Positions 40,133 to 49,425 of a stretch of DNA of 64,000 nt are shown here, piece after piece (positions within the stretch are counted from its first letter, which is position 1; the number at the start of each line of letters is the position of its first letter). A program made the position numbers and the translations under genes. The notes beneath the pieces were generated by a model that saw nothing but the letters and a program-made list of their open reading frames with translations, had not been told where the DNA came from and did no database searches. Origin of the DNA: Desulfovibrio desulfuricans (GTDB taxonomy: Bacteria > Desulfobacterota > Desulfovibrionia > Desulfovibrionales > Desulfovibrionaceae); assembly GCF_024460775.1 (NCBI RefSeq), contig NZ_JANFYZ010000004.1, positions 1 through 64,000 of the forward strand. Direction: 5' to 3'.

Positions 40133-42028
40133 TCAGTCCATATCCTTGCACAGACGCCACAGCGTACTGCGGCTGATGCCCAGCTGGGCCGCTGCCCGAA
40201 CCTTTGAATTGCCGCACCTGTGCAGGGCCTCGCGCACACTCTCGGGGGTGAGGGATTTGCGCTGCATGGCGACGGCTTTTGAGGCCTGCGGGAAACCGGG
40301 ATGGCGCAGTTCTTCAAGCAGGCGTTCTCCAACAGCGGCATCATAGCCATGCGGTGAAACAACCGTCAGCCTTTCAGCCACTGTGCGCAGCTGGCGCACA
40401 TTGCCCGGCCAGGGCAGGGCCTGCAAGGCCTGAACAAAGGTTTCGGGCAGTTGCAGGCGCGGCCTTTGCTCCGCTTCGTTCTGCGCGTAAAATTCCTGCA
40501 AAAAAGCCTCTGCAAGCAGGGGAATATCTTCCTTCCGCTCCCGTAGCGGGGGAATGTGCAACGGCAGCACATGCAGCCGGTAGTACAGATCTTCTCGCAG
40601 CCTTCCTTCGGCAACATCCAGCCACAGATCGCTGTTGGCGGCGGCAATGATACGCACATCCGCCGGAACAACCACGTTGCTGCCAAGGCGCATGATTTCT
40701 TTTTCCTGCAGCACGCGCAGCAGGCGTGTCTGAAACGAAAGCGAAATGGTTCCCACCTCGTCCAGAAACAGGGTGCCACCCTGCGCCAGCTCAAAAATAC
40801 CGATCTTTCCGCCTCTGCGCCCGCCGGTAAACGTGCCTTCGGCGTAGCCAAAAAGTTCGCTTTCCAGCAGGGATTCCGGCATGGCCGCGCAGTTCAGCGA
40901 CACAAAGGGGCCGAGCCTGCGGGGGGATGCATTGTGTATACCCTGCGCCAGAATTTCCTTGCCCGTGCCGCTTTCGCCGGTAATGCACACGCCTGCTTCC
41001 GAGACGGCATACAGCCGGGCCTGCTCCAGAAGCGACTCCACGGCGCTGCTGGTGTGCAAAAAATCCTCAAGTGTATAACGCGCCCTGAATCCCCGATTGT
41101 AGGCCTGTCGGACCCTCTCCTCCGCCTGAAGGATGCGCGAGGCAGGCTGCATGCTGAAGACCGCACCGGCAGGTTTTTTACCCACGCGGATGGGGATGGT
41201 GTTGACGATAAGCTGCTCGCGATGCTTGCTGGCCGCCGTCACATTGTGCAGGGGTTCGTGCCGTTCATGGGCGCTGGCAAGGGGCAAAGCGGGGAATACG
41301 CTGCTGACGGGCGTGCCAATGACGTTGAGTTCATTGACCTGGAGCATGCTGCAGGCCTGGGGATTGATTTCCTCAATGGCGCCGCGCTCGTCCACGGCCA
41401 GAATGCCTTCAGAAATCCCGTCAAGAATGCTGCGGTAGCGCTCTTTTTCCTTAAGAGTCTTGCGCCTTGTCTGCACCACGTTAACGATGCTGTCAAAAAA
41501 ACTGGCAGGTATTTCGGGCTGCTCATGCAGATCAACAAAGGGCAGACCGCATTTTTGGGCCGCCCTGCGGGTAATATCGCCGCCAATAATAACTTCAAGC
41601 CCCCGTTGCTGGGCTTGCAGCACGCCTTTTTCAAGACTGGGCTTGTCGCTGTACAGGATTATCTCCGGCTGAAACCCCAGTAATTCCTCGCACAGAGCCA
41701 GGTTGCACTCTCCGGTGCGTATCTGGGTAATGCCAATACGCCGCCCCATGGTTGAAGCTTTTTTGAGCGCCCGCAGCTGATTGGCCGTGGTATCCGGCAA
41801 GGCCACCACGGGCACGGAAAGCTGACGCAGAATATAGGCCGTCCCCCTGCGGGACAGGATGACTTCAACCCCCTGCTCCTCAATGATCTGCCGCACTGGT
41901 TCAACGGCATCCTCAAGATCGAAGACCGCCTCCACAAGCCGACAGGGCTTGTCCTCCAGCACCTTGCGAACAGTGTTCACATTGCGTTGCGATGAAAAAA
42001 CCAGACCGATCACTGGGGGGGTGTTCAT
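40133..42028 (-). CDS. PrpR-type sigma-54 activator
   Basis: 631 residues: PrpR N-terminal sensor (about 1-190), PAS domain (about 200-310), AAA+ domain with GESGTGKE, Walker B GGTLFLDEVG, then Fis HTH (VRAAAQLGISRSTLWRL). The sigma-54 loop reads GTFTGG, departing at both ends from GAFTGA. PrpR-type sensors bind small carboxylates (2-methylcitrate, propionate derivatives). It is divergent from the fumarate-reductase-like operon, which has a sigma-54 promoter at 42260, so it probably activates that operon in response to a C3-C4 acid. Confidence 0.87.
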   Translation of the reverse strand: MNTPPVIGLVFSSQRNVNTVRKVLEDKPCRLVEAVFDLEDAVEPVRQIIEEQGVEVILSRRGTAYILRQLSVPVVALPDTTANQLRALKKASTMGRRIGITQIRTGECNLALCEELLGFQPEIILYSDKPSLEKGVLQAQQRGLEVIIGGDITRRAAQKCGLPFVDLHEQPEIPASFFDSIVNVVQTRRKTLKEKERYRSILDGISEGILAVDERGAIEEINPQACSMLQVNELNVIGTPVSSVFPALPLASAHERHEPLHNVTAASKHREQLIVNTIPIRVGKKPAGAVFSMQPASRILQAEERVRQAYNRGFRARYTLEDFLHTSSAVESLLEQARLYAVSEAGVCITGESGTGKEILAQGIHNASPRRLGPFVSLNCAAMPESLLESELFGYAEGTFTGGRRGGKIGIFELAQGGTLFLDEVGTISLSFQTRLLRVLQEKEIMRLGSNVVVPADVRIIAAANSDLWLDVAEGRLREDLYYRLHVLPLHIPPLRERKEDIPLLAEAFLQEFYAQNEAEQRPRLQLPETFVQALQALPWPGNVRQLRTVAERLTVVSPHGYDAAVGERLLEELRHPGFPQASKAVAMQRKSLTPESVREALHRCGNSKVRAAAQLGISRSTLWRLCKDMD

Positions 42029-42105
42029 GCGTGCTCCTTGCTGCTCCGAAGCATAGGCTGCAAGCTGGGCGGACGCAAGTTTCAGTGCGTTTTAAAAAAA
42101 CACAT

Positions 42106-42126
42106 GAAACGTTTCTGAAACGTTTT
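42106..42126. promoter_or_regulatory. Tandem palindromes GAAACGTTTC, candidate enhancer
   Basis: GAAACGTTTC at 42106-42115, and GAAACGTTTt at 42117-42126, 11 bp apart, about 140 bp behind the sigma-54 promoter at 42260 and 80 bp from the start of the divergent regulator. Likely binding site of the PrpR-type protein. Confidence 0.55.
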
Positions 42127-42259
42127 TACTACTCCGCGGGGGCTGGAGAAGCGGCATAGCGCACACCGGCGAAAAAATATTCATACTAATCTGTTTTTAT
42201 TGATAAAATATAAAAGTCCCAACTCATTGTTTGCACAGTCTGTACGAGATTGCGCTTTT

Positions 42260-42275
42260 TGGCACAAAACTTGTT
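42260..42275 (+). promoter_or_regulatory. Sigma-54 promoter of the fumarate-reductase-like operon
   Basis: TGGCAC-aaaac-TTGTT with 10 bases between GG and the -12 GT; same -12 variant as at 36596. It lies 53 bases before the ATG at 42328. Confidence 0.65.
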
Positions 42276-42327
42276 AAAGGCGGGCACTTGTAAATTCCCG
42301 CTTTGTTTACTGCATCTGGAGGAAACA

Positions 42328-44172
42328 ATGTCAGACAAAAAACTGTTCATGAACCGACGCACCTTCATCAAGGCCTCGGTGGTCACGGCAGGCGCCCTGA
42401 CCTTCACCTTCGGCCTGGGTGGGCTTGGTTCCTCCCTTTGGGCCGCCAACAACAAACCTATGCTGGATTTTGACATCATTGTCGTTGGCTCCGGCGGCGC
42501 TGGCCTGCGCGCTGCGGTTTCCGCCATGGAGGCCAACCCCAAGGCCCGGGTTTGCGTGGTCGCCAAAACCATGCCCACCCGTTGCGCTACAGCCATGGCC
42601 GAGGGCGGCATCAACGGCGTCATTGATTTCAGCAAGGGCGATTCTTACGACCTGCACGCCTTTGATACCGTCAAAGGCGGCGACTACCTTGTGGATCAGG
42701 ACGCGGTGCTGGATTTCTGCGAAGAGGCCGGCCGCACCATCCACGCTCTTGATTACCTTGGCATGCCTTTTTCGCGCGACGATGCCGGCGCGCCCAAGGC
42801 GCGCTATGCTGGCGGCGCGTCAAAAGTCCGGTGTATCTACTCCGCCGACAAAACAGGCCACATTGTCATCCAGACCCTGTTTGCCGAGGCCCTTACGCGC
42901 GGAGTCAAGTTCCTCATGGATTACCAGTTGCTCGACATTGGCAAGGGCAATGGCGCGCTGGAGGGCGTTGTGCTGCGCAACATCCGCACTGGCGAGATCA
43001 TGCCCGTGCGGGCCAAGGCTGTTATTATGGCAAGCGGCGGCTATAGCCGGGTATACTGGAACCGTTCGTCAACGCCCTACGTGGCGACAGGCGACGGGCC
43101 TGCGGCAGCCCTGCGCGCGGGGGTTCCCATGAAAGACCCCGAGATGACGCAGTTTCACCCCACAGGCGTTGTGCACGGCGGCGTGCTCATTACAGAAGCA
43201 GCCCGCGGCGAAGGCGGTTATCTGGTCAACCGCCTGGGCGAACGTTTTATGTCCCGCTACGCCAAGGATCGCATGGAGCTGGCCCCCCGCGACATTGTAT
43301 CCCGCTCCATCGAATCGGAAATTCTCGCTGGCCGGGCCTTTGGCGAGGGCATGGAGGCCTATGTCTACCTTGATCTGCGCCACCTGGGCGAAGCCAAGAT
43401 CGACAAGGATCTGCCGCTGATCCGCCACATCGGCAAGCTTTTTGAGGGCATCGATCTCGCCAAGGAACCCATGATCATCAGGCCCACGGCCCACTACTGC
43501 ATGGGCGGCATTGACGTGCTGAACTATCGCCAGATGAACACGCTCCTGCCGGGGCTTTACGCCGCCGGAGAGGCGTCCAATGTGTCCATTCACGGGGCCA
43601 ACCGCCTTGGCGGCAATTCACTGGCCGAGGCTTCCGCCACCGGCAACTGGGCCGGGCAGGGGGCTGCCGCCTACGCCAAGGGGGCATCGCCCGCAGCCGA
43701 GGGCAAAAATCTGCTCGAACTCTGCAGCAAGTGGACGGACCATTACGCCAAGGTTACGGCCCGCACTGCCAAGACAGACATTTTTGCCATCCGCGAACGC
43801 CTTGGCGAAGTCATGTGGGACAACATGGGCATCTTCCGTACCGAAGACAATATGCGCCAGGCCGCCAACGAGCTGGATTCCCTGTCCAGAGCCTATGAAG
43901 ACGCCAGCGTACCTTGCACCAATCCTGGCTACAACACGCTTTACACGCAGTACGTGGAGCTGGGCAATCTGCTCGCCTGCGCCAAGGCGGCCACCTTTGC
44001 CGCAAGGGCCAGACAGGAATCACGCGGGGCGCACTGCCGTACAGATTTTCCCAAGCGCGATGACGAGCGCTTTCTCAAGCACTCGCTCGTTACCCTGGCG
44101 GATGGCGGCATGAAGCTGGACTGGCGGGATGTGAGCATTACCAAATTCAAGCCTCAGGAGCGTAAGTACTGA
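42328..44172 (+). CDS. Tat-exported fumarate reductase/succinate dehydrogenase flavoprotein (MfrA/SdhA-like)
   Basis: 614 residues. The N-terminus carries a Tat signal (NRRTFIKASVVTAG, RR at 10-11, then a hydrophobic segment), followed by FAD-binding IIVVGSGGAGLRAA, RCATAMAEGGIN, the substrate loop QFHPTGVVHGGVLITEAARG and HYCMGGI. The Tat leader and the CCG-type third subunit are the marks of the periplasmic MfrABE/SdhABE class (methylmenaquinol:fumarate reductase in Wolinella and Campylobacter). Fumarate reduction is inferred; other dicarboxylates are possible. ggaggaaac precedes the ATG. The stop overlaps the next ATG by one base. Confidence 0.88.
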   Translation: MSDKKLFMNRRTFIKASVVTAGALTFTFGLGGLGSSLWAANNKPMLDFDIIVVGSGGAGLRAAVSAMEANPKARVCVVAKTMPTRCATAMAEGGINGVIDFSKGDSYDLHAFDTVKGGDYLVDQDAVLDFCEEAGRTIHALDYLGMPFSRDDAGAPKARYAGGASKVRCIYSADKTGHIVIQTLFAEALTRGVKFLMDYQLLDIGKGNGALEGVVLRNIRTGEIMPVRAKAVIMASGGYSRVYWNRSSTPYVATGDGPAAALRAGVPMKDPEMTQFHPTGVVHGGVLITEAARGEGGYLVNRLGERFMSRYAKDRMELAPRDIVSRSIESEILAGRAFGEGMEAYVYLDLRHLGEAKIDKDLPLIRHIGKLFEGIDLAKEPMIIRPTAHYCMGGIDVLNYRQMNTLLPGLYAAGEASNVSIHGANRLGGNSLAEASATGNWAGQGAAAYAKGASPAAEGKNLLELCSKWTDHYAKVTARTAKTDIFAIRERLGEVMWDNMGIFRTEDNMRQAANELDSLSRAYEDASVPCTNPGYNTLYTQYVELGNLLACAKAATFAARARQESRGAHCRTDFPKRDDERFLKHSLVTLADGGMKLDWRDVSITKFKPQERKY

Positions 44173-45143
44173 TGAGCGACGCAGTATTCATAGTTATTGA
44201 GCGTTTTGATGGAAAAAAACGGTACTCGCAGGAGTACACGCTGGCCCGAGCGGACGTTCACAATAAAACAGTGCTCAGCACCCTGATTTTTATCAAGGAG
44301 CATCTGGACCCGACGCTGAACTTTACCGCGGCCTGCCGCATGGCCATTTGCGGCGCTTGCGGCGTCAGGCTTAACGGGCAACCCATCATCGCCTGCGACA
44401 CCAGCATGGAAGATCAATTGGCCCTGTATGCCACCAACAGGGTTACCATTGCGCCGCTTGCCAATTTCAAGGTTATTTCAGACCTGGTGGTGGATTGGGA
44501 ACCCGCGCTTGAAAACCTGCGCAAGGTTCACCCTTCGCTTATGGCCCGCAAAGAATTTTCCAAGGAAAAAGGCTGCCGGCAAAGCGCTGGCGACATGGAA
44601 AAAATTGCAGACATGTGGGACTGCATTCTTTGCGGATGCTGCGCATCGTCCTGCAACAAACTTTCCGTCAACCGGGCAGACTATCTGGAGCCCTTTGTCT
44701 TCAACATCGCCGCCCGCATGTCGGTGGATTCGCGCAGCAAAGACCCCATGATTCATGCCAAGCCAGCTTTTGACAACGGCCTGTGGAAATGCGTGCACTG
44801 TCAGGAATGCGCCAACGTATGCCCCAAACAGATCAAGCCGGTGGAAGGCATAAGCATAATGCGCAATATCACCGTGAACCGGGGGCTCAATCAGGGCAAA
44901 GGGCCGGAGCATGCCGAAGCCTTCTTGACCGACATGCGCGACACGGGCCGCCTTAACGAAATGAAAATGGCCCTGCGCACAGAAGGCGTAACCGCCATGA
45001 CCAGAGTTGGCCTTGCCGTCAACCTGCTGCGTCGCGGCAAGGTTCACCCCACAGAACTTTTGGGCAATGACCCCATCAAGGGGCAGGCCGATTTTGTCCG
45101 CATTCTTGATCTGGCAAAAGCTGATGCCAAGGGTAAGGAGTAA
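44172..45143 (+). CDS. Fumarate-reductase-like iron-sulfur subunit (MfrB/SdhB-like)
   Basis: 323 residues. N-terminal 2Fe-2S domain with CRMAICGACGVRLNG and IIACDT; C-terminal domain with CILCGCCASSCNK and CVHCQECANVCPKQ for the remaining clusters. Carries electrons from the quinol-oxidising subunit to the flavin. No signal peptide of its own, so export would be by riding with the Tat-tagged flavoprotein. The C-terminal ~80 residues extend beyond ordinary SdhB/FrdB, as in MfrB. Starts one base into the previous stop. Confidence 0.9.
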   Translation: MSDAVFIVIERFDGKKRYSQEYTLARADVHNKTVLSTLIFIKEHLDPTLNFTAACRMAICGACGVRLNGQPIIACDTSMEDQLALYATNRVTIAPLANFKVISDLVVDWEPALENLRKVHPSLMARKEFSKEKGCRQSAGDMEKIADMWDCILCGCCASSCNKLSVNRADYLEPFVFNIAARMSVDSRSKDPMIHAKPAFDNGLWKCVHCQECANVCPKQIKPVEGISIMRNITVNRGLNQGKGPEHAEAFLTDMRDTGRLNEMKMALRTEGVTAMTRVGLAVNLLRRGKVHPTELLGNDPIKGQADFVRILDLAKADAKGKE

Positions 45144-45146
45144 AAC

Positions 45147-46016
45147 ATGCTGAAGCGTTATGCTTTTTTTCCCGGCTGTGTGCTGAATGCTGCTGCCAGC
45201 GAAGCACGTACAGCCCTGGAGGCCAGCGCCAAGCTGCTGGACGTGGAGCTGGTGGAAATACCAGGCTGGAGCTGTTGCGGCGCGTCACATGTGCAGGACA
45301 TAGCTCCTAATGAAGCTCTGGCGGCCAATGCCCGCAATCTGGCGCTGGGTGAACAGATCGGCGCACCGGTGATCACCGCGTGCAGCACCTGCGCCCTCAT
45401 GCTGCGCACTGCCAAGGCCGAGCTTGACCATGGCAAAAAAGATCAGGCAAACCACTGGCTTTCGGCTGCCAATCTTGAATACAAAGGCACAGTTGAGGTC
45501 ACGACCCTTCTGTGGGAGCTCGCCAAAGACCTGCCAGCCCTCAAGGCAAAGGTCAAAAAGCCCCTCACGGGACTGAACGTGGCCTGCTTTTATGGCTGCC
45601 ACAGCGTGCGGCCCGAACCAATCATGAGCTTTGAAAGCTCGCGCACGCCGCACAGCCTGGAAGATATCGTTACCGCTCTTGGCGCTACGCCGGTGCCCTA
45701 TGCCCGCCGCCTCGACTGCTGCGGCTTCCATGCGGTGTACCCGGCAGAACATGATGCCATGGTGATGGTCTCGTCACTGGTTACAGACGCCGCCAAAGCC
45801 AGGGCCCACTGCGTTGTATCGCCCTGCCCCCTGTGCCAGATGCAACTGGACATGTATCAGGGCAATGCCGCTGACGTGACAGGCAGCAATGCCTCGGTGC
45901 CCGCGCTGCACCTGCCGCAATTGCTGGCTATTGCACTGGGAGCCGCGCCTGATTCTCTGGGCCTGGACAGGCTCATTGTGGCCCCCGATGGGCTGAAAAA
46001 AGTTCTTTCGCTGTAG
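45147..46016 (+). CDS. CCG-domain quinone-interacting subunit (MfrE/SdhE-like)
   Basis: 289 residues with two CCG domains: PGCVLN...WSCCGASH...CSTC and YGCHSV...LDCCGFHA...CPLCQ. This family (also HdrB) holds unusual iron-sulfur centres and replaces the membrane cytochrome of classical complexes; membrane attachment is thought to be by amphipathic helices. Follows the iron-sulfur gene by 3 bases. With the two preceding genes it makes a complete ABE set. Confidence 0.88.
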   Translation: MLKRYAFFPGCVLNAAASEARTALEASAKLLDVELVEIPGWSCCGASHVQDIAPNEALAANARNLALGEQIGAPVITACSTCALMLRTAKAELDHGKKDQANHWLSAANLEYKGTVEVTTLLWELAKDLPALKAKVKKPLTGLNVACFYGCHSVRPEPIMSFESSRTPHSLEDIVTALGATPVPYARRLDCCGFHAVYPAEHDAMVMVSSLVTDAAKARAHCVVSPCPLCQMQLDMYQGNAADVTGSNASVPALHLPQLLAIALGAAPDSLGLDRLIVAPDGLKKVLSL

Positions 46017-46055
46017 CAGACAGCGCCATCAATCATAATCGTACCAAGGGGAAGC

Positions 46056-46841
46056 ATGATGAAAATGATACTCAGGTCTGTATGTCTGACTGTATGCGGC
46101 ACGGTTTTACTGGCCCTTGCGAGCCTTGCCAGCGCTGCTGAAATCAGCGTTGTCAGCTCCGGCGGCTTTGCAGCCGCCTACAAGGCGCTTTGCCCGGAGT
46201 TTGAAAAAGCCACGGGCGATACCCTCAAATCCGCGTGGGGACCGTCCATGGGTGATACCCACAACGCCATACCCCAGCGCCTGGAACGCGGGGAACCCAT
46301 TGACGTGGTCATCATGGTGGGCAATTCGCTCGACAAGCTGGTCAAGGAAGGCAAGGTCGATCCGTCAAGTACGGTACTGCTGGCGCGCTCCAAAGTTGCG
46401 TTGGCTGTAAAGGCCGGAGCCCCCACCCCTGATATCTCGACCGTAGAAGCCCTGAAGCAGACCATGCTCAACGCCAAAAGCATTGCCTATTCCGACAGCG
46501 CCAGCGGCAAGTACATCTCCAACGTTTTGATTCCCAAGCTGGGCCTTGCGGATGCCCTCAAGGACAAGGCCCGCATGATCCCTGCGGAGCCTGTGGGCAA
46601 GGTGGTGGCCCGTGGCGAAGCCGAGATCGGTTTTCAGCAACTCAGCGAACTCAAGCCCATTGAAGGTATCCATATTGTAGGCCTGATCCCCGAAGCCGTT
46701 CAGGAAGTAACGCTGTTCTCCGCCGGCATGGTCAAGGGGGCCAAAAATCCGGAAGGCGCAAAGGCCCTGCTGAAGTACCTCGCTTCACCCCAATCTTCCA
46801 AGATTATTGACGACACAGGTCTGGAAGCGGCCAACCGCTAA
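46056..46841 (+). CDS. Periplasmic substrate-binding protein, ModA-like
   Basis: 261 residues: signal peptide (about 1-27, cleavage after SLASA), then a type II binding fold similar to ModA/WtpA-like oxyanion or small-ligand binders (EISVVSSGGFAAAYKAL, GDTHNAIPQRLERGEPIDVVIM). No permease or ATPase gene adjoins it. It lies 39 bases after the CCG subunit gene on the same strand and before a strong terminator, so it is probably in the same operon. It might deliver ligand information or feed an unlinked transporter. Confidence 0.75.
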   Translation: MMKMILRSVCLTVCGTVLLALASLASAAEISVVSSGGFAAAYKALCPEFEKATGDTLKSAWGPSMGDTHNAIPQRLERGEPIDVVIMVGNSLDKLVKEGKVDPSSTVLLARSKVALAVKAGAPTPDISTVEALKQTMLNAKSIAYSDSASGKYISNVLIPKLGLADALKDKARMIPAEPVGKVVARGEAEIGFQQLSELKPIEGIHIVGLIPEAVQEVTLFSAGMVKGAKNPEGAKALLKYLASPQSSKIIDDTGLEAANR

Positions 46842-46855
46842 ACATTGGTCCATAA

Positions 46856-46898
46856 TGCAAAAGGCCCCTGTCCGTCATGCGAGCAGGGGCCTTTTGCA
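46856..46898. terminator. Terminator between fumarate-reductase operon and modC
   Basis: 15-bp stem tgcaaaaggcccctg/caggggccttttgca with a 13-base loop between convergent genes. The symmetric aaaa/tttt flanks allow action on both strands. Confidence 0.85.
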
Positions 46899-46926
46899 TA
46901 GGGCACATGTTTTTTTTGCATGCTGT

Positions 46927-47676
46927 TCAGGCCCCCTCCTGCTCCTGCAAATGCCGCAGACACTTGCCCGCTGTGGCAAAATTCTTGCGCAGATCGGCAT
47001 AATCCGGCACCGTGCGCGCGCCGCCCCGGTCATAGAGCACAAGCCCGCCCGCAAAAGTATCCACATCGTCCGGGTCATGACTGATAATCACGGCGGGAAT
47101 GGTCAGGTCGGCCATCAGTTCGAGCAGTTCTTCACGCAGGCGCTCGCGCAGCAGGGGGTCAAGCGCGGAAAAAGGTTCGTCAAGCAGCAGAAGCAAGGGG
47201 TCGGCATTGAGCGCCCGCGCCAGAGCCGCGCGCTGCCGCTGCCCGCCGGATATCTGCGAGGGCAGGTGGGCAGCCAGATGCCCGATGCCCAAACGTTCCA
47301 GCATGGCCTGCGCCTTGTCGCGCTCCTCGCCGCGCACCTTCCAGGGCCAGCAGCCAGTGCGCGGATAGGCCACGTTCTGCAACAGGCTCAGGTGTGGAAA
47401 CAGGGCGTAATCCTGAAACATGTAGCCGATACGCCGCTTCTGCACAGAAACAAACACGCCCTGTGCATCATCGTACAAGGTGCAGTCGCCAATGCGGATA
47501 TGGCCTGCGTCAGGCCTTGTCAGCCCCGCCAGACACTGCATGGTCAGCGACTTGCCGGAACCGGAAGGGCCAAAAAGCACCGCGCACTTGTGCTCGTCGC
47601 CGATATCGTAGCACACGTCCAGATTGAAGGGCGTAACCCCGTTCCTGAAACTTTTTACCAGCCGCAACGAGATCAT
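46927..47676 (-). CDS. modC: Molybdate/tungstate ABC transporter ATPase
   Basis: 249 residues. Walker A GPSGSGKS, Q-loop MFQDYALFPHLS, signature SGGQRQRAALARAL, Walker B LLLLLDEPFSALD, and H-loop ISHDPDDV. It lacks the C-terminal TOBE domain of many ModC proteins, ending about 30 residues after the H-loop. The start ATG overlaps the modB stop by one base. Energises oxyanion import with modB and modA. Confidence 0.88.
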   Translation of the reverse strand: MISLRLVKSFRNGVTPFNLDVCYDIGDEHKCAVLFGPSGSGKSLTMQCLAGLTRPDAGHIRIGDCTLYDDAQGVFVSVQKRRIGYMFQDYALFPHLSLLQNVAYPRTGCWPWKVRGEERDKAQAMLERLGIGHLAAHLPSQISGGQRQRAALARALNADPLLLLLDEPFSALDPLLRERLREELLELMADLTIPAVIISHDPDDVDTFAGGLVLYDRGGARTVPDYADLRKNFATAGKCLRHLQEQEGA

Positions 47677-48353
47677 CAGCGCCGCCTCTTGAGTTTCACA
47701 AGCAGTTCCGCCGCCATCAGCAGGGTCACGCACACGGCGGAGGTAACAAACACAAGCCAGGAGGCCTGGAGGTCATTGCCCGCCTGAAAGGCATCGTAGA
47801 TGGCGAGGGCCAGGGTCTGGGTCTTGCCGGGAATATTACCCGCAATCATCAGGGTTGCGCCAAATTCTCCCATGCCGCGCGCAAAGGCCAGCATGATGCC
47901 CGCAAAAATGCCCTTCCAGGCCAATGGCAACGATACGCTGATAAACACCCGCCATTCCGAGGCCCCAAGGGTGCGGGCCGCGTCTTCCAGATGTTTGTCC
48001 ACCTGCTCCAGCGCCGCGCGGGCTGACTTGTAGATAAGCGGAAAAACCACAACAGTGGCTGCAACTACAGCCCCCTGCCAGGAAAAAATCAGGTTGATGC
48101 CCAGTTCCGCCAGTCCATGTCCAAAAACGCCGCGCCGCCCCACCAGCAAGATGAGGTAATAGCCCAGCACCGTTGGGGGCAGCACCAGCGGCAGCGAACA
48201 CAGGGCGTCCAGCAGGGCGGGCATGGGGCCTTTTTTGCGGGCCAGCCGCCAAGCCGCCAGCGTTGCCATAACAAAGGAAACAGCCGTAGCCGCTCCCGCC
48301 ACGCGCAACGAAAGCTCCAGCGGGCTCCAGATAAACCCCAGGTCAAAATCCAT
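47676..48353 (-). CDS. modB: Molybdate ABC transporter permease
   Basis: 225 residues from the ATG at 48353, five membrane helices. The EAA loop is ARTLGASEWRVFISVSLPLA, and FARGMGEFGATLMIAGNIPG is the ModB hallmark. Longer in-frame starts to 48452 carry no membrane or signal feature. Gap of 150 bases to modA. Confidence 0.9.
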   Translation of the reverse strand: MDFDLGFIWSPLELSLRVAGAATAVSFVMATLAAWRLARKKGPMPALLDALCSLPLVLPPTVLGYYLILLVGRRGVFGHGLAELGINLIFSWQGAVVAATVVVFPLIYKSARAALEQVDKHLEDAARTLGASEWRVFISVSLPLAWKGIFAGIMLAFARGMGEFGATLMIAGNIPGKTQTLALAIYDAFQAGNDLQASWLVFVTSAVCVTLLMAAELLVKLKRRR

Positions 48354-48503
48354 TTCCAACTCTGCCCCCTGCCGCCGACCATATCCGTTGATGCGTAAAA
48401 AATAATAAAGGCGGCTGCCGATTCTGCCAAAACGGCAACCGCCAGTAAGCACAATCCATCATTGCAGGCCGGCGCGCAAGGGCACGGGCCGCGCCTTCAT
48501 GCG

Positions 48504-49271
48504 CTATGGTTTGGAAAAGCCATATTTGGCAAGCACTGCCTGGCCTTCAGGCGAAAGCACAAAATTCAGAAATTCCTGGCCCATCTTGGCATCCTTGCCG
48601 GTGGTGGCAACGGCAATGGGGTAGCTCACGGGGTCGTGGCCTTCCACAATCATGACCACTTCAACCTTGTCCGCCAGCTGCTTGGCATCGGTGCGGTAAA
48701 CAAAACCGGCATCAACCTCGCCGCGGGCCACATAGTCCAGCACCTGACGCACGCTGTTGCCCATGATAAGCTGGGGCTGCACGGCTTCCCACAATTTGGC
48801 GGTGTTCAGCGCGTCCTTGGTGTAGCGCCCGGCAGGCACGGAATCGGGATTGCCAATGGCAACGCGCTTGAAGGCCTTGATATCTTCAAGCTTGGTGGGC
48901 TTTTTGGAGCCAGCAGGCACGATAAGCACCAGGTCGTTGAGCGCAAAATTCTTGCGCGTAGCGGGGTCGACAACCTTGGCGGCCACGGCCTTGTCCATGG
49001 TGCCCTGATCGGCAGAGGCAAAAACATCTACAGGCGCGCCTTCCTGAATCTGTTTGAGCAGCGGATTGGAGGCGGCGTAATTGGTGTGCACCTGCAAGCC
49101 GGTGTGCTTCTTTTCAAACACGCCCTTGATTTCGTTAAAGGCATTGGTAAGGCTGGCAGCGGCAGAAACGGTCATTTCCGCAGCCTGAACGGGAAGGCTG
49201 AGCAGGGCCACGCAACCCAGCGCCAAAGCTATGCGGCAAAAGGCCCCACGAGCGTATGCAGTCTTTTTCAT
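48504..49271 (-). CDS. modA: Molybdate-binding periplasmic protein
   Basis: 255 residues. Signal peptide 1-31 (ends VQAAE), then MTVSAAASLTNAFNEI, YAASNPLLKQI, GAPVDVFASADQGTMDKA and the C-terminal LNFVLSPEGQAVLAKYGF, all typical of ModA. Binds molybdate or tungstate in the periplasm and hands it to ModBC. cggaggaa precedes the ATG. Divergent from tunR; the dyad at 49339 lies between. Confidence 0.92.
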   Translation of the reverse strand: MKKTAYARGAFCRIALALGCVALLSLPVQAAEMTVSAAASLTNAFNEIKGVFEKKHTGLQVHTNYAASNPLLKQIQEGAPVDVFASADQGTMDKAVAAKVVDPATRKNFALNDLVLIVPAGSKKPTKLEDIKAFKRVAIGNPDSVPAGRYTKDALNTAKLWEAVQPQLIMGNSVRQVLDYVARGEVDAGFVYRTDAKQLADKVEVVMIVEGHDPVSYPIAVATTGKDAKMGQEFLNFVLSPEGQAVLAKYGFSKP

Positions 49272-49338
49272 GAAATTCCTCCGTGCGCCAGAAGCGCGGT
49301 TTATACGCCAACAGTACAGAACCCTTGAAGGCGAGCAA

Positions 49339-49375
49339 TACAGTCACGTTTTTTGATGAAAGCGTGAACACTGTA
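49339..49375. promoter_or_regulatory. Dyad between modA and tunR, candidate TunR operator
   Basis: tacag-tcacg-ttttttgatgaaag-cgtga-aca-ctgta: nested arms TACAG/CTGTA and TCACG/CGTGA. Its place between divergent genes of molybdate uptake and its regulator suggests it is the operator. Confidence 0.5.
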
Positions 49376-49425
49376 CAACAAAAGGGTTTTACTTGTATAA
49401 GGCAGGAAAACTGACGGGAATCAGC

